A stretch of 64,000 nucleotides of DNA from Dermanyssus gallinae (lineage: Eukaryota > Arthropoda > Arachnida > Mesostigmata > Dermanyssidae): NCBI GenBank assembly GCA_003439945.1, contig QVRM01004827.1:92501-156500 (forward strand), read 5' to 3'. Within the stretch, counting starts at the first letter, position 1, and each line of letters starts with the position of its first letter. This document shows positions 21,939-30,995 of this stretch, one piece after another. A program made the translations under genes and the position numbers. The notes below the pieces were generated by a model that was given only the letters and a program-made list of their open reading frames with translations, was not told where the DNA came from and searched no databases.

Positions 21939-22042
21939 TGCATGTTTTGACAGGGTTCAAATGGATGCCCATAAACCACTTATTGAATATTAGCTTATAT
22001 TTGATATTTCTCTCTATCTATTCAATATTATATCAAACTTAC
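20574..22042 (-). other. Intron with C-rich tract and AT array
   Basis: The donor is ACT|GTAAGT (minus strand, at 22042) and the acceptor ends at 20574. It contains a C-rich block at 20991-21016 that makes a G-rich run on the transcribed strand, and an (AT)n array at 21903-21935. An exon-like segment at 21432-21216 has acceptor- and donor-like ends but stops in all frames. Confidence 0.6.
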
Positions 22043-22241
22043 AGTGAGCGAATAGACTTGCTCGGTCTGGCTGTTCTGCCGGTTGAAATGTTCGACGCCG
22101 TTGGTGATGTCCGACTTGTCAGACGCGACTATTGGTGAAACGTTCTGCACGAAGGACTCGCTAACGTATTCGAGCAACTGTAATTCAACCAACTTTTTAC
22201 TGGCCTTCGGTAAGGCCAGAACATACGTTCCCTCTATGACG
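22043..22241 (-). CDS. LOTUS-Tudor gene copy 1, exon 6
   Basis: The acceptor TGTGTATTCCAG precedes 22241 and the donor CTCACT|GTAAGT follows 22043, giving 199 bp (1 base plus 66 codons). It encodes VIEGTYVLALPKASKKLVELQLLEYV, consistent with the returning half of an extended Tudor (staphylococcal-nuclease-like) fold, then a polar stretch with DKSDITNGVEHFNRQNSQTEQ, and ends QVYSLT. Confidence 0.75.
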
Positions 22242-22462
22242 CTGGAATACACACACAAAGTTGCAGTGACGACTCACTTAATAACACCACATCGATAAAG
22301 AAACAGAAAGGCGATACCTCTAAATCTACTGATACTCAGGAGACAGAACAACGACGATCTCAGTATTTAGAGTTACAACAAACACCCTTACAACGCAACG
22401 TTCCTACTTGAGCGAGGTTATGTAATTGTAACCCGTTGATTTTGCATGCAATTTGCACTCAC

Positions 22463-22677
22463 TTCAAGACCTTCGCATTGACAACATCTTCTTCCAGCGC
22501 CGCCAGCCGCTGCACTATGTGAGGCTTATACGTAGTTGCTCCGTGGGGCGGCTTCACCTGTCCCACAACCGCCCTCCGAGCAAAAGCTGGATCGTTGAGA
22601 AATTTAGTTGGAATTTCCAGCAGCTGGCCAACACTACTTTGGGTTCGTGTACCGCAATCAACGTAGTAGAGCAGTGC
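22463..22677 (-). CDS. LOTUS-Tudor gene copy 1, exon 5: Tudor core
   Basis: The acceptor CCCATCTAG precedes 22677 and the donor TTGAA|GTGAGT follows 22463, giving 71 codons plus two bases. It begins ALLYYVDCGTRTQSSVGQLL, the Tudor barrel signature (normally YVDYGN followed by a leucine strand), then EIPTKFLNDPAFARRAVVGQ and VKPP, the standard next segment. Cys replaces the usual cage Tyr and Thr the usual Asn, so dimethyl-arginine binding may be altered or lost. Confidence 0.85.
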
Positions 22678-22748
22678 CTAGATGGGAATACGAAACGGGA
22701 ATACTTGATCTTGTATCATAGTAACATAATGGTACATTATGTGTGTAC

Positions 22749-22799
<51 letters not shown>

Positions 22800-23150
22800 G
22801 TAAATGCTTAACCAAAAATTCGTATACATACCCACGCTTGCTAGTAGTCGGACAGCGTATAATTCTGAGCTAAAATCCCTTATATATATATATATATACG
22901 TATTGTAAATAAAAACAACAACAAAGCCATCGCTAGTCGCTCGCCGTGATATGTGCCGGTCTCAATCACGCGTTCGAGAGGAAATAGCAACAACAAACAA
23001 CATCGACATTGCAGATGTGCGCCAATCTTTCATGCGTGTATATTGAGCGGTGCAAAGGCGCCCGCCTAATCAATCAATCAATCAAACACTTCAAACACTC
23101 TAACTATCGATCTAAGATCATCAAAGAGAGAACTATTAGAAACAACTAAC

Positions 23151-23742
23151 CGTGCTACCGTTCGAGCTCAAAACGACGCTTCTGGTAAAACCTTCGCCAT
23201 CTGGCAGGGGCGCTAAACAGGGCAGCCCGTCGTATAGGTCCCGTACGGTCAGTTTTCTAAGGTTGCCGGACTTGCTCGCTTCGTTGATGCTCGAAATGAG
23301 CTTGAGGCGCGCCGCGTAGTCCCTGGCGGCGATAAACCCGAAGCTTATCTGGTCGCTAGCGTGGAAGTCTTTTACCAAAATATCCACCTCCTCGTTGCGG
23401 GCGAGCGGTGGCAGGAGTTTGAAGGCTGTACTAAACGGGGGTTCTTTAAGCCGATTGTATGTTTCCGCTTTTTCAACTGACTCGGCCACCCTGCCACCGA
23501 TACGCAGTGTGCCGGACGGTGACAGCTCAACGAGGTACGGTGGGATAGACCGTGTCGTAATGAAGTTCATAATTTCGGCCTCGGTCGAAAACCGCGCCCG
23601 GAGGAAAGCGACCGTGTCAGCAGGTTTGTTGTCTTCAACAAAACGCAGGTAGTCTTTGATTGAGATCTCCTGACCGGCAAGCTGTTCGTTTACCGAAGAC
23701 AGACGTTCGAGGACCTCGCATCCCGCAGGCAGCCTTGACGAA
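23151..23742 (-). CDS. LOTUS-Tudor gene copy 1, exon 4: spacer and first part of extended Tudor
   Basis: The acceptor TACATCAAAG precedes 23742 and the donor AGCACG|GTTAGT follows 23151, giving 592 bp (1 base plus 197 codons). It encodes SSRLPAGCEVLERL, a region ending PPYLVELSPSGTLRIGGRV, then EEVDILVKDFHASDQISFGF and GLPCLAPLPDGEGFTRSVVL, the approach to a Tudor barrel. If the frame is read upstream it makes a false signal-peptide-like start; splice phase shows this is intron. The protein frame is identical in copy 2. Confidence 0.8.
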
Positions 23743-24293
23743 CTTTGATGTAGAACGCAGAAAGTCAGCAAAAAGCAGCAGAGGTGAGCGTAAAGAGGAG
23801 TTAGCGGGATGTTAATGAGTGCATTGCATTGACGGACCACACAACAAACAACCCTCGAACGAGGTCCTCTCTGGGTGCAAATCTCCTAGAAAGAAAAAGT
23901 GCCTGAAATGCCCCACACCTCACGGCGTACTACGTACGTGATGTCTACGATTCAGAATCAACCCCTCTCCGTTTCGGTCTCGCAACTAAAATTTGAACAA
24001 TTGAAATAACGTAACCTGCGCCAACACACAAAACACAACATGCATGGCTGGCTAAACACAAACTAGTGCAGAGGTCACCCCTTGATAAGCGGTAGGCAGT
24101 ACGTGTGTCCCGCCTAGAGTAGCAAAAACCTTTGAACGCAGTCCTTGTTCTTCGGATGATAGCGACTACCCAACAAATAAACGTCGACTATCACTGTCGT
24201 CTCAACGTTCATGTAAGATTCATGGTCCGCCATGCGTCAACTACCCGTGGCACAACGGTTAGACCTCGCCAGTATACATATATATAAACATAC

Positions 24294-24622
24294 CTGCTCG
24301 CTGGAAGCGCTCCTGCGACGTGGCTCTCGTGGGTTCTAACGCCAAAGGGGGGTATATTTGTATTGAATGGTCTGGACTGCTCAAATGGCCGTGGCTGCTC
24401 TGGCTGTCGAAATTGCTCGGGCTGTCGAAATTGCTCGGGCTGTCGAAATTGCTCGACTGGTGGCCGAAAAAACGTTTGTTGAGATTGTTCGAATGGCCCA
24501 GGCCTAAAGGCTGGCTCTCCAAACGTCTGTCTAGATTGTTCTAACATCCGCCCGTTAGGCCGTCTCGTCTGCAAGTTGCTGGACCTTTGCCTTCCTTTCG
24601 ACGACGACTTCTGCTCGGCTAC
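24294..24622 (-). CDS. LOTUS-Tudor gene copy 1, exon 3: Q/P-rich linker with FRQPEQ repeats
   Basis: The acceptor TTTTTTCCAG precedes 24622 and the donor AGCAG|GTATGT follows 24294, giving 109 codons plus two bases. It begins VAEQKSSSKGRQR, which continues the end of the LOTUS domain (HI..LV.xQK in relatives), then a low-complexity linker with three exact 18-bp tandem repeats encoding EQFRQP. It is probably disordered. Confidence 0.8.
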
Positions 24623-25059
24623 CTGGAAAAAATCAGAAAATAATCACGTTTCCTGATGGCGAATGAAAAATCTCTGTCGTACGTACTAAGTTTGGTCATG
24701 ACAATTCATAAAATACGTACTAACATTACATACAAACGTATCTATCACGTCAATGAAGAAATCCAAACTATGCCCCCCGGCAAACGACGGTGCACAAATG
24801 GACTAAATTACACAAACTGGCTTACACTAAGAACAATGCACCAAGCAATGCTAGGCCCTAATTCTACAGTTTTTAGGGAAAATTTGACTCACCTATTTTC
24901 CATCGATTCGCTGCTCTACTTTAAAAATAATTTAGTAACTAAGCACACATATGCGATGTATAATGATCGCTGTTGATCCGTTAGGGCACTCGCCACTTCT
25001 GATGGCCCATAGCACTGTTCTATGAAGACCTGGGCCATCAGAGAGTAAAGCTTAAGGGG

Positions 25060-25165
25060 GGAGATGCGTTTAGTGGGTATGGGACTCAGCGGCGTAACAT
25101 CCATCCGCTGGGGTCGAGTCCCACACAGCTCGAGATGGAAACCGAATTTTCCTACTCGTAGCAGT
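25060..25165 (+). mobile_element. tRNA-derived SINE-like head
   Basis: An A-box-like GACTCAGCGG (25083-25092) is followed 20 bp later by a B-box-like GGTCGAGTCC (25112-25121) inside a plausible T-arm (TGGG...CCCA). This is a type 2 pol III promoter arrangement, but no complete tRNA cloverleaf can be drawn, so a tRNA-derived SINE is more likely than a tRNA gene. Just upstream, 24999-25009 and 25031-25041 form an 11-bp inverted repeat (CTGATGGCCCA). The copy in unit 2 is near 59025-59130. Confidence 0.45.
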
Positions 25166-25279
25166 AGTGCGTAACTGCATTTAACCTTCCTTCACAAAAA
25201 AAGATCGCTGTGCTACTTCAGTGCACGCCCAAATGGAAAACAGGTGTTATGAAATTACAGTCGGCAACAGCATTCCTCC

Positions 25280-25326
25280 ATATATATATATATATATATA
25301 TATATAGGAGAAATGCCGTTGCTGAC

Positions 25327-25366
<40 letters not shown>
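25280..25366. repeat. Two AT microsatellites
   Basis: (AT)n runs at 25280-25306 and 25332-25358, separated by GGAGAAATGCCGTTGCTGAC. The second has expanded about 3.5-fold in unit 2 (59292-59387). Confidence 0.9.
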
Positions 25367-25393
25367 GTGCATAAATGTATTGTAAAGTCTTAC

Positions 25394-25570
25394 CATTTTG
25401 GTGATGTGAGCAGCTTTACTCGATTGATAGCTCAAAAAATTTCCACGTGGTGTTCGTCGAACGTTGATATTCGCTTCTTTTTCTAGGAAGTCTTCGAGTG
25501 ACCGATAGTTTCCGAACTGCTGATAATGTATATCGCTTTCTTCTTGATCTCGGTAGGCCTCTTTAAATTC
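25394..25570 (-). CDS. LOTUS-Tudor gene copy 1, exon 2: LOTUS domain
   Basis: The acceptor GGTTTATTACAG precedes 25570 and the donor AAAATG|GTAAGA follows 25394, giving exactly 59 codons. [20 protein letters not shown], then [19 protein letters not shown], then [10 protein letters not shown] follow the LOTUS/OST-HTH pattern: helix, (I/L)xYxxxGxxSLExFL, short strands and a final HIxxLV helix. LOTUS domains of Oskar and Tejas bind and stimulate the Vasa helicase; that is family knowledge. Identical in copy 2. Confidence 0.8.
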
Positions 25571-26109
25571 CTGTAATAAACCAAAGTTTACAAACATACA
25601 TTCTATTTATTGCAATCTTAAAAAGAAAAGTTAAATAACCGGAGCAAATGCAATGGAAGTAGTAATAACTTTAGCAGCTATATAGTACAAATGCATAGTG
25701 AAAATATTTTCATATAGAACTGATGCAAAATGTATGTATTCATGATCTTATTTACAAAACGTTGGTGTTTTCAAAATCAGTGTACTACTACTACTAACAT
25801 CTGTGAAAATCGTCTTGAGAACGGTACGAATGTAATGACTTATGGCTAAAAACTATCATGCAAAGAATGCGGTGAAGATATGAAATGCCTGACTGATAGC
25901 ACTCAGGAAGCACTACCTTCATTGATCATTAGGATCATGAACGCTCTTAGGCCGTACCCTTTTAAATGAAGTCGACGATAAACAACAACCATTTTTGAAG
26001 TAAACAGACAGTTCGTATGGCTCGTATGGCTATATTACTATTTAATAGAATAAACGTCTTGTGCTTGATTTGATCTATTGATTCATTGTCAGAATTCACT
26101 GACAATTGA

Positions 26110-26148
<39 letters not shown>

Positions 26149-28163
26149 TTCTTTTTTTTTTACATAAGCCAGCGTAAAAGAAAAAGTTTTAAGAATATGT
26201 TAAAGCTTGCTATGTGGTAAAATGCAACTGTGAATAAGTATGTGTATATACATAAGCATCTTGCACATACTAGCACAGCACACGACATGCACTCACGTAT
26301 ACATACACTTACGCAAAGATGCGTTTAGCCTATAGTCTGCTTTTTTACACGTTTTATATCAATATAATTCGTGTGTGAATTGCCATACAATATATGTTTA
26401 TATTCTGGAGAAATTCACAGCTGCTCGTATGTGCCTCAGCTGTGGCTCGACTTGTACAATTAGAAGTCACTTCTTTCGAACAGGCCTGGCGTTAGCTTAG
26501 TTGAATAATAAAAACAAAGAATATCGCAGAAAGCAACTTAATTGCTCATGCATAAATAAGAGTTTTATAATAGCGGATTTGAAAAATCCTTAGCGTGTCT
26601 AATTTAAGGTCGTCAGTCAACAAGAGCCACAAATAGCAGTAATTAAAGACCAAATAGTAATAAAGAAAAACGCTCTAAGTTTATACTTCTATATGTAGTA
26701 ATTTAAAAGCCGATGCCGGCTGCATTTTTCTCTAACATTCTGGTCTATGCCATACTTATGAATTTCGTGCAGCGCGTTACTTTGACAGAACTGTAATTCG
26801 TTCTAGCGTGTAGCACGTTTGTTCCCAAACAAGATATATCCGTAGCATATTAGTGATAACGTTAGCCTTGATAACGTTAGCCTCGTATACGCATTGAGTA
26901 TCATGGCTTCTGGTATCTCGATAAATGACAACTTTGCTAGACATAGTATAACATGTCGCAGCGTTTCTAAAAGTAGGATGACATGGTTTCGATTTGACAA
27001 CGAACGGTTAAGCGTAGTTCCTAATTAGCCAATTCAACTTCGTGACCTGTTTCCAATGCTACCCGTGACTTCAAGCATAAAGAGCAGAGATCTTTGCCAG
27101 GCAAAAACATTATATTTGTTTTTGAGGTAACGATGCTAAGACGGTGCGCCTCATACCAAAACGCCATGAGGACTAACTCTTTATTTATCTTAATTGTATC
27201 TGTCGTGGCATTTTTAGGGTGAATGCAAATCTTAAAATGATCCGATAGGCACTATGTATAATTAAAAAAAAGATAATTCATACGATGGGGAAATACAAGA
27301 TGTCACAACATGTCAGGCCCTCGGTGCCTTATAAGCATGACTCACAGGGATTCCAAGTCCTTAGGGGACGAACGGTGGTTTAGAATTATAAACAAGCTCC
27401 TTAAGGTCTTCGTAAGGAGATCTTAAACAATGTTTTGTTTTTTAATTTTAAGATCAATGCGAGCTAGAAAGATGGTGTCGTTAGCAAAGCAAAACGAGAG
27501 CAGTGCCCTTGCCCTCAACAGTGAATTAATAACAGAAATAAATTCAGTGATAACCTTGTGGGGTCGAGAAAATCATCTATCATTTTTAGGGCCTGTGTAA
27601 TCCGCTTAATGTCAATTGCATGCTAATTACGAAACGTAAATAGAAAACGTTTGGAAATATGCATTCATGATTTATTCACCATAGCATTGGTTGTTACAAT
27701 CACAAGGAACGCAATTTCTAAGGAAATACAATCTCGGTGGATGCCAAGCTGTATACGAAACATCAAATGTTTGAGTTTTTTTTTTACATAAATCAAGCTC
27801 AATTACATGGATGCACGCTTCAATATTTGGCGTAAGATTATTAGCGTACACTTCAAAAACGCCACAGGAAAAGTCTAACGGCGTTAAGTCGAAGATTTTG
27901 AAGGCTAATGAATGTCCCCGTTATGCAAAGTTACTCGCCCGAAACACTTCATCCTCAAAAGCTCAATTGTTTCGCCGACTGTATCGAACCAGAGCTCATT
28001 CACATCAATTCTGTCCAAACTCGGCCACAGACTATATTAAGCATTATGATGCGAACACGACTCGCTATTCACCGTGGTAAGTAAGTAAATAAATAAAAGG
28101 GTTCAATTATTGATTTTAACCAGAGGCCGCACCAGCCTGTCGTCGATGGTCTTGTTTATTAAC
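25571..28163 (-). other. Long intron, nothing recognised
   Basis: AT-rich with an (AT)n array at 26113-26146 and a 15-bp near-tandem repeat (GATAACGTTAGCCT) at about 26855-26882. A 90-codon plus-strand frame (27811-28080) ends at GTAAGTAAGTAAATAAATAAA, which could be a retroelement tail. Its product is unlike anything I know. Confidence 0.45.
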
Positions 28164-28247
28164 AATTTCATTCAAATAAATATAGACCACGCCGGAAAAA
28201 ATCATTTTCTTCACAAAATCGGCATCGCGCTGTATCACCTCGGAAGC
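28164..28247 (-). CDS. LOTUS-Tudor gene copy 1, candidate exon 1 (first LOTUS helix)
   Basis: The acceptor CGCCATTTTAG precedes 28247. Reading in phase 0 gives ASEVIQRDADFVKKMIFSG and then VVYIYLNEI; a weak donor ATT|GTTAAT follows 28164. This supplies the N-terminal helix that LOTUS domains have before the EFKEAYRDQ segment, and both phases fit. Reading through the donor meets a stop after 15 more codons. The donor is poor and the similarity short, so this exon is tentative. Confidence 0.45.
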
Positions 28248-28291
28248 CTAAAATGGCGAAGTTTAGTTACTCATAGTTCATAACGTTGAGG

Positions 28292-28327
<36 letters not shown>

Positions 28328-28570
28328 CACTGGACGACGAGTCTTTCTTTCCTTTATTGGTAAGATAAAGGCACCAATTTTAATATTTTATCTCGACTAA
28401 ATCTTATCAATCAAACATATTTGCTTACACATTGCTTACTTATTTAAATCTTCGTCTCGTTAATAATGAGAAAGTTACTTTTGATTAAGACTGCGTACTT
28501 TTGACTGTCACCGAACCGGCGTCCAAGACTAACAGCTTAATAAATAACTGTCCTCTCAACCAGATTACCA
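28248..28570. other. 5' region of the LOTUS-Tudor gene with AT array
   Basis: Contains an (AT)n array (28293-28325; shorter in unit 2 at 62305-62325). No exon could be defined. Confidence 0.4.
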
Positions 28571-28888
28571 TTAATTGCTCTTGACGAAGAGTGTCAAATC
28601 AATAATGATCTTTATATACTTATCAGCGTCAAACGTAGGTAGGACTACGAGCCACATAATAGATGCCCACGCCCACTCTGACAACATGAATAGGATCATC
28701 GGCCAGTATATTGTAAATTTCGTATGACACGTAGCTCTGTCACCGGCATCTAAACATCGACCCGCAAATCGAAAAATTTTGGCTACGATCGCCAAATAGG
28801 TACAGTATCTCAATGACCGGCACACTAACACACTACTGAATAACTGCCAGTGACCATAAGACATCGAGTTGACTAAATTAGCTCTCAT
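28571..28888 (-). CDS. Possible exon or small membrane protein (unrecognised)
   Basis: This open frame of 105 codons has two to three hydrophobic stretches (YCTYLAIVAKIFRF; MILFMLSEWAWASIMWLVVL). No family is recognised. It may be an upstream exon of the LOTUS-Tudor gene, a separate gene or chance. It starts 56 bp from an oppositely oriented ATG at 28944. Copy 2 (62571-62888) differs at one residue near the end. Confidence 0.2.
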   Translation of the reverse strand: MRANLVNSMSYGHWQLFSSVLVCRSLRYCTYLAIVAKIFRFAGRCLDAGDRATCHTKFTIYWPMILFMLSEWAWASIMWLVVLPTFDADKYIKIIIDLTLFVKSN

Positions 28889-28943
28889 TTAGCTAACGGC
28901 GACATACGAGTGTGCGACGGTGGGTAGCAAACCTCTGTACACT

Positions 28944-29168
28944 ATGGCGGCAAACATTCACAAAAACCGCAAAGTCAGCAGAGTTTCCTCGACAAATGCC
29001 AGACAACCCCTTCGCCCCTATTACGGAAAAATTGTTTCTCGAAACAAATGCATGCAGCTGAGCTTCATTCAGGGAAAGAGCTCAAAGATGACAGGAGCAT
29101 ATGCGTCAGGGGTTCCACCACCCCTGGAACGAGCGGCTCTAATACTGCTGAATCCTAGAAGAACATAA
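28944..29168 (+). CDS. Possible small plus-strand gene (unrecognised), frame differs between copies
   Basis: From ATG 28944 the frame encodes a basic peptide (MAANIHKNRKVSRVSSTNAR...). In copy 2 an extra C (GTTCCCACC versus GTTCCACC) gives a different C-terminus and stop (62944-63159). Further plus-strand exon-like pieces follow: a strong donor GCGAAA|GTGAGTA near 29362, and an acceptor TTCATCTCAG before 29430 leading into NVLNVRDAAERNTAAEMKPK. Together they hint at a divergent gene, but no product can be named. Confidence 0.2.
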   Translation: MAANIHKNRKVSRVSSTNARQPLRPYYGKIVSRNKCMQLSFIQGKSSKMTGAYASGVPPPLERAALILLNPRRT

Positions 29169-30106
29169 ACGTTTTCTTCTTATTTTCACACGATGACAGG
29201 GTCTTCTCTTGACTCTCGTAATAGGAGGCGGAAAACTCCCAAAACATCAGATTCTTCCAGGCTGTATTCAAATAGTATCGACAATAGATAAGTGCAAGAG
29301 TACTAGACATCTTCTTAAAGCTCGAAAGCACATCGTGCGCAATTGGCGCCTTCAGCGAAAGTGAGTACAGTTTAGAATCAAGCGGTAGCACTGGGAACAT
29401 TAGGGGGATGGGGGGGTTTCGGTATTCATCTCAGTGGGCAATGTCCTCAACGTGAGAGACGCGGCTGAGAGAAACACCGCCGCAGAAATGAAACCGAAAA
29501 AGCTCAGCCTGATTGTGGAGCTCAGATACCAGAGCATCGTTCGCCAAGAGCGGGCTATAAGATTCGAGGATGGCCATCACTGTAGAAGTTCACGAGTGAT
29601 CTCGTTTCTACATAAAACTACATATACATATATAAAAAAAATACTGGGTGAAGATCAGCCCTTATACGTGACCACTCTTTTTTTTTTTTTGGAGGTTTCG
29701 GGAATGCATGATGCACATGCGCCACTAGCAGCCTGCGTGACTAGTGTGAGACTCGCAAACCCACTAAACCCGGATTCCTCCCCACCCCCCCGGCTCGGTA
29801 TTACTTTGGCATTACATCGAAAAAAAAAAAAAAAAAACGTAACCACTCAGCACAGCAACCACACGAGTTCTTTTTCTGGGCCATTCTAACACTCTCATAT
29901 GTTTATCGACACCCATACCTCTAGAATTATCGAGACAGGATTATGAAAGAGTGTTTTTGTATTAAAACGTTTTTGCTGCTGCTGCTGTGCCCGTTCTAGT
30001 TGCGTGAAGTGAAATTGATAGACACCTTGCCCGTAGCTCATCGACACATGTTCTGTAAAGATCGCTCTCTAACAGCTATGGCTAAAACTCATACTGTTTG
30101 TCTTTC
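29169..30106. other. End of unit 1, partly exon-like, up to the duplication junction
   Basis: Holds the exon-like plus-strand frame at 29430-29630, T, C and A homopolymer runs (29679-29690, 29784-29791, 29820-29836) and a CTG triplet run near 29973-29990. The unit junction is at about 30107. No firm gene call. Confidence 0.35.
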
Positions 30107-30270
30107 GTAGGTTGGTCGTCAGAATCCAATTATGATGACGTAGCGGTGTGGACTGGCGCGATGAATCTACACCCACCTCTGGCAGGATTGTGTGTGTGTG
30201 GCAGCTCCAGACATATGCGTAGAATAGAGCAGGGTCTAAGATTGTTTGTCATTTGTCTTCTTTTTCCTAG

Positions 30271-30758
30271 CTTCGACGAGGAGAACAAGGAGAACGGGTT
30301 GGCGCGGCATAAGCGGCTCACGACAGCGGACTCGGTGGACAGTCAATCAGAGGGCAAATCGTCGGACGGCACTTCGGAAGAGCGCTTGGGTTCCGAGGGC
30401 TCGCAGGGCTCTGAGGAACGACTTGCGTCGCCCGTTGACACGTGGCCGGCCGACTCTGGCGTCGACTCGCTCAGCGGCAGCGGAAGCGCAGCTGGTACTG
30501 TCAGCTATTGCAGTGCGGAACGCGATGCCACCACAGCACTCGATACGTCGATGACGCCGAATGCCGAAACGTCGAAAGATGCTTGCTCGTCGATGCCATT
30601 TCGATACGCTTCTACGGCGGTGTTACCGCCAAAAGACGACACTCCATCGAACCCGAACGAAGTTATCATTCGATTGTCGATTAATCCGTCATCGGACATC
30701 TTTGGCTTTACTCTCACTCAGAATGGACAAAAGGTCATCGTGGAGTCTGTGGATGAAG
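30271..30758 (+). CDS. smash: Scaffold gene copy 2, exon 2: first half of PDZ
   Basis: Same length (488 bp) and splice sites as 3263-3750, with only a few substitutions. The acceptor TTTTTCCTAG is intact. Only about 160 bp of intron remain upstream before the duplication junction, so the natural upstream donor is absent in this copy. Confidence 0.85.
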
Positions 30759-30995
30759 GTTCGTTGCTATGATGTTGGCCCTACTTGCTATACAAGCCCT
30801 TAGATGCGATGATAGAGCGGCCTCTAAATTCCGCACAGGAGGAATACGGTTATGTTCACAGCACTAACAACTGTTACAGCACTGCTCAAGTCAAAGTAAG
30901 TCCAACAGAGTCGATTAGGTTTGTTGGATGCACTAGTTTGTTGTATTGTATCGTCTCGGTTGTACCCTAACGCTGGTCTAACGTAATCGTTACAG

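Larger units (their letters stand above)
20187..28247 (-). other. tej: Gene locus: LOTUS-Tudor protein (Tejas/TDRD5-like), copy 1
   Basis: Seven minus-strand exons join in phase: 28247-28164, 25570-25394, 24622-24294, 23742-23151, 22677-22463, 22241-22043 and 20573-20187, totalling 1983 bp, exactly 661 codons with the stop. The order is LOTUS domain, Q/P-rich linker, a conserved-looking spacer, extended Tudor domain and C-terminal tail. One LOTUS plus one extended Tudor domain at this size is the plan of Tejas/TDRD5 proteins, which act in germline granules with Vasa-type helicases to make piRNAs. That role is inferred from architecture. The start codon and 5' exon were not located; they should lie between 28250 and about 30000. 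The gene runs tail-to-tail with the scaffold gene. Confidence 0.75.
3101..30106. repeat. Unit 1 of a 27-kb tandem segmental duplication
   Basis: Sequence from about 3101 onward reappears from about 30107 onward with a starting offset of 27,006 bp. The shared sequence begins at GTAGGTTGGTCG; just left of it both copies end in TTC, and further left they differ (gcggtcc versus ctgtttgtct). The unit carries scaffold exons 2-8 and a complete minus-strand LOTUS-Tudor gene. The second unit starts directly where this one ends, so the copies are head-to-tail. Confidence 0.95.

Noticed and set aside
22741..22803. Tyr/Ile repeat peptides (YIYIYIY) in several frames
   Set aside because: Translation of AT dinucleotide arrays.
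22801..23150. (AATC)n run and tRNA-like fragment
   Set aside because: Too short and degenerate to assign to an element.
23743..23840. Apparent signal peptide upstream of exon 4 (hydrophobic CCFLLTFCVL)
   Set aside because: It lies in intron sequence before the CATCAAAG acceptor; splice phases connect exon 3 directly to 23742.
24243..24275. tRNA-like A box CCCGTGGCACAACGGTTAGAC
   Set aside because: Not followed by a B box; it runs into an AT tract next to an exon.
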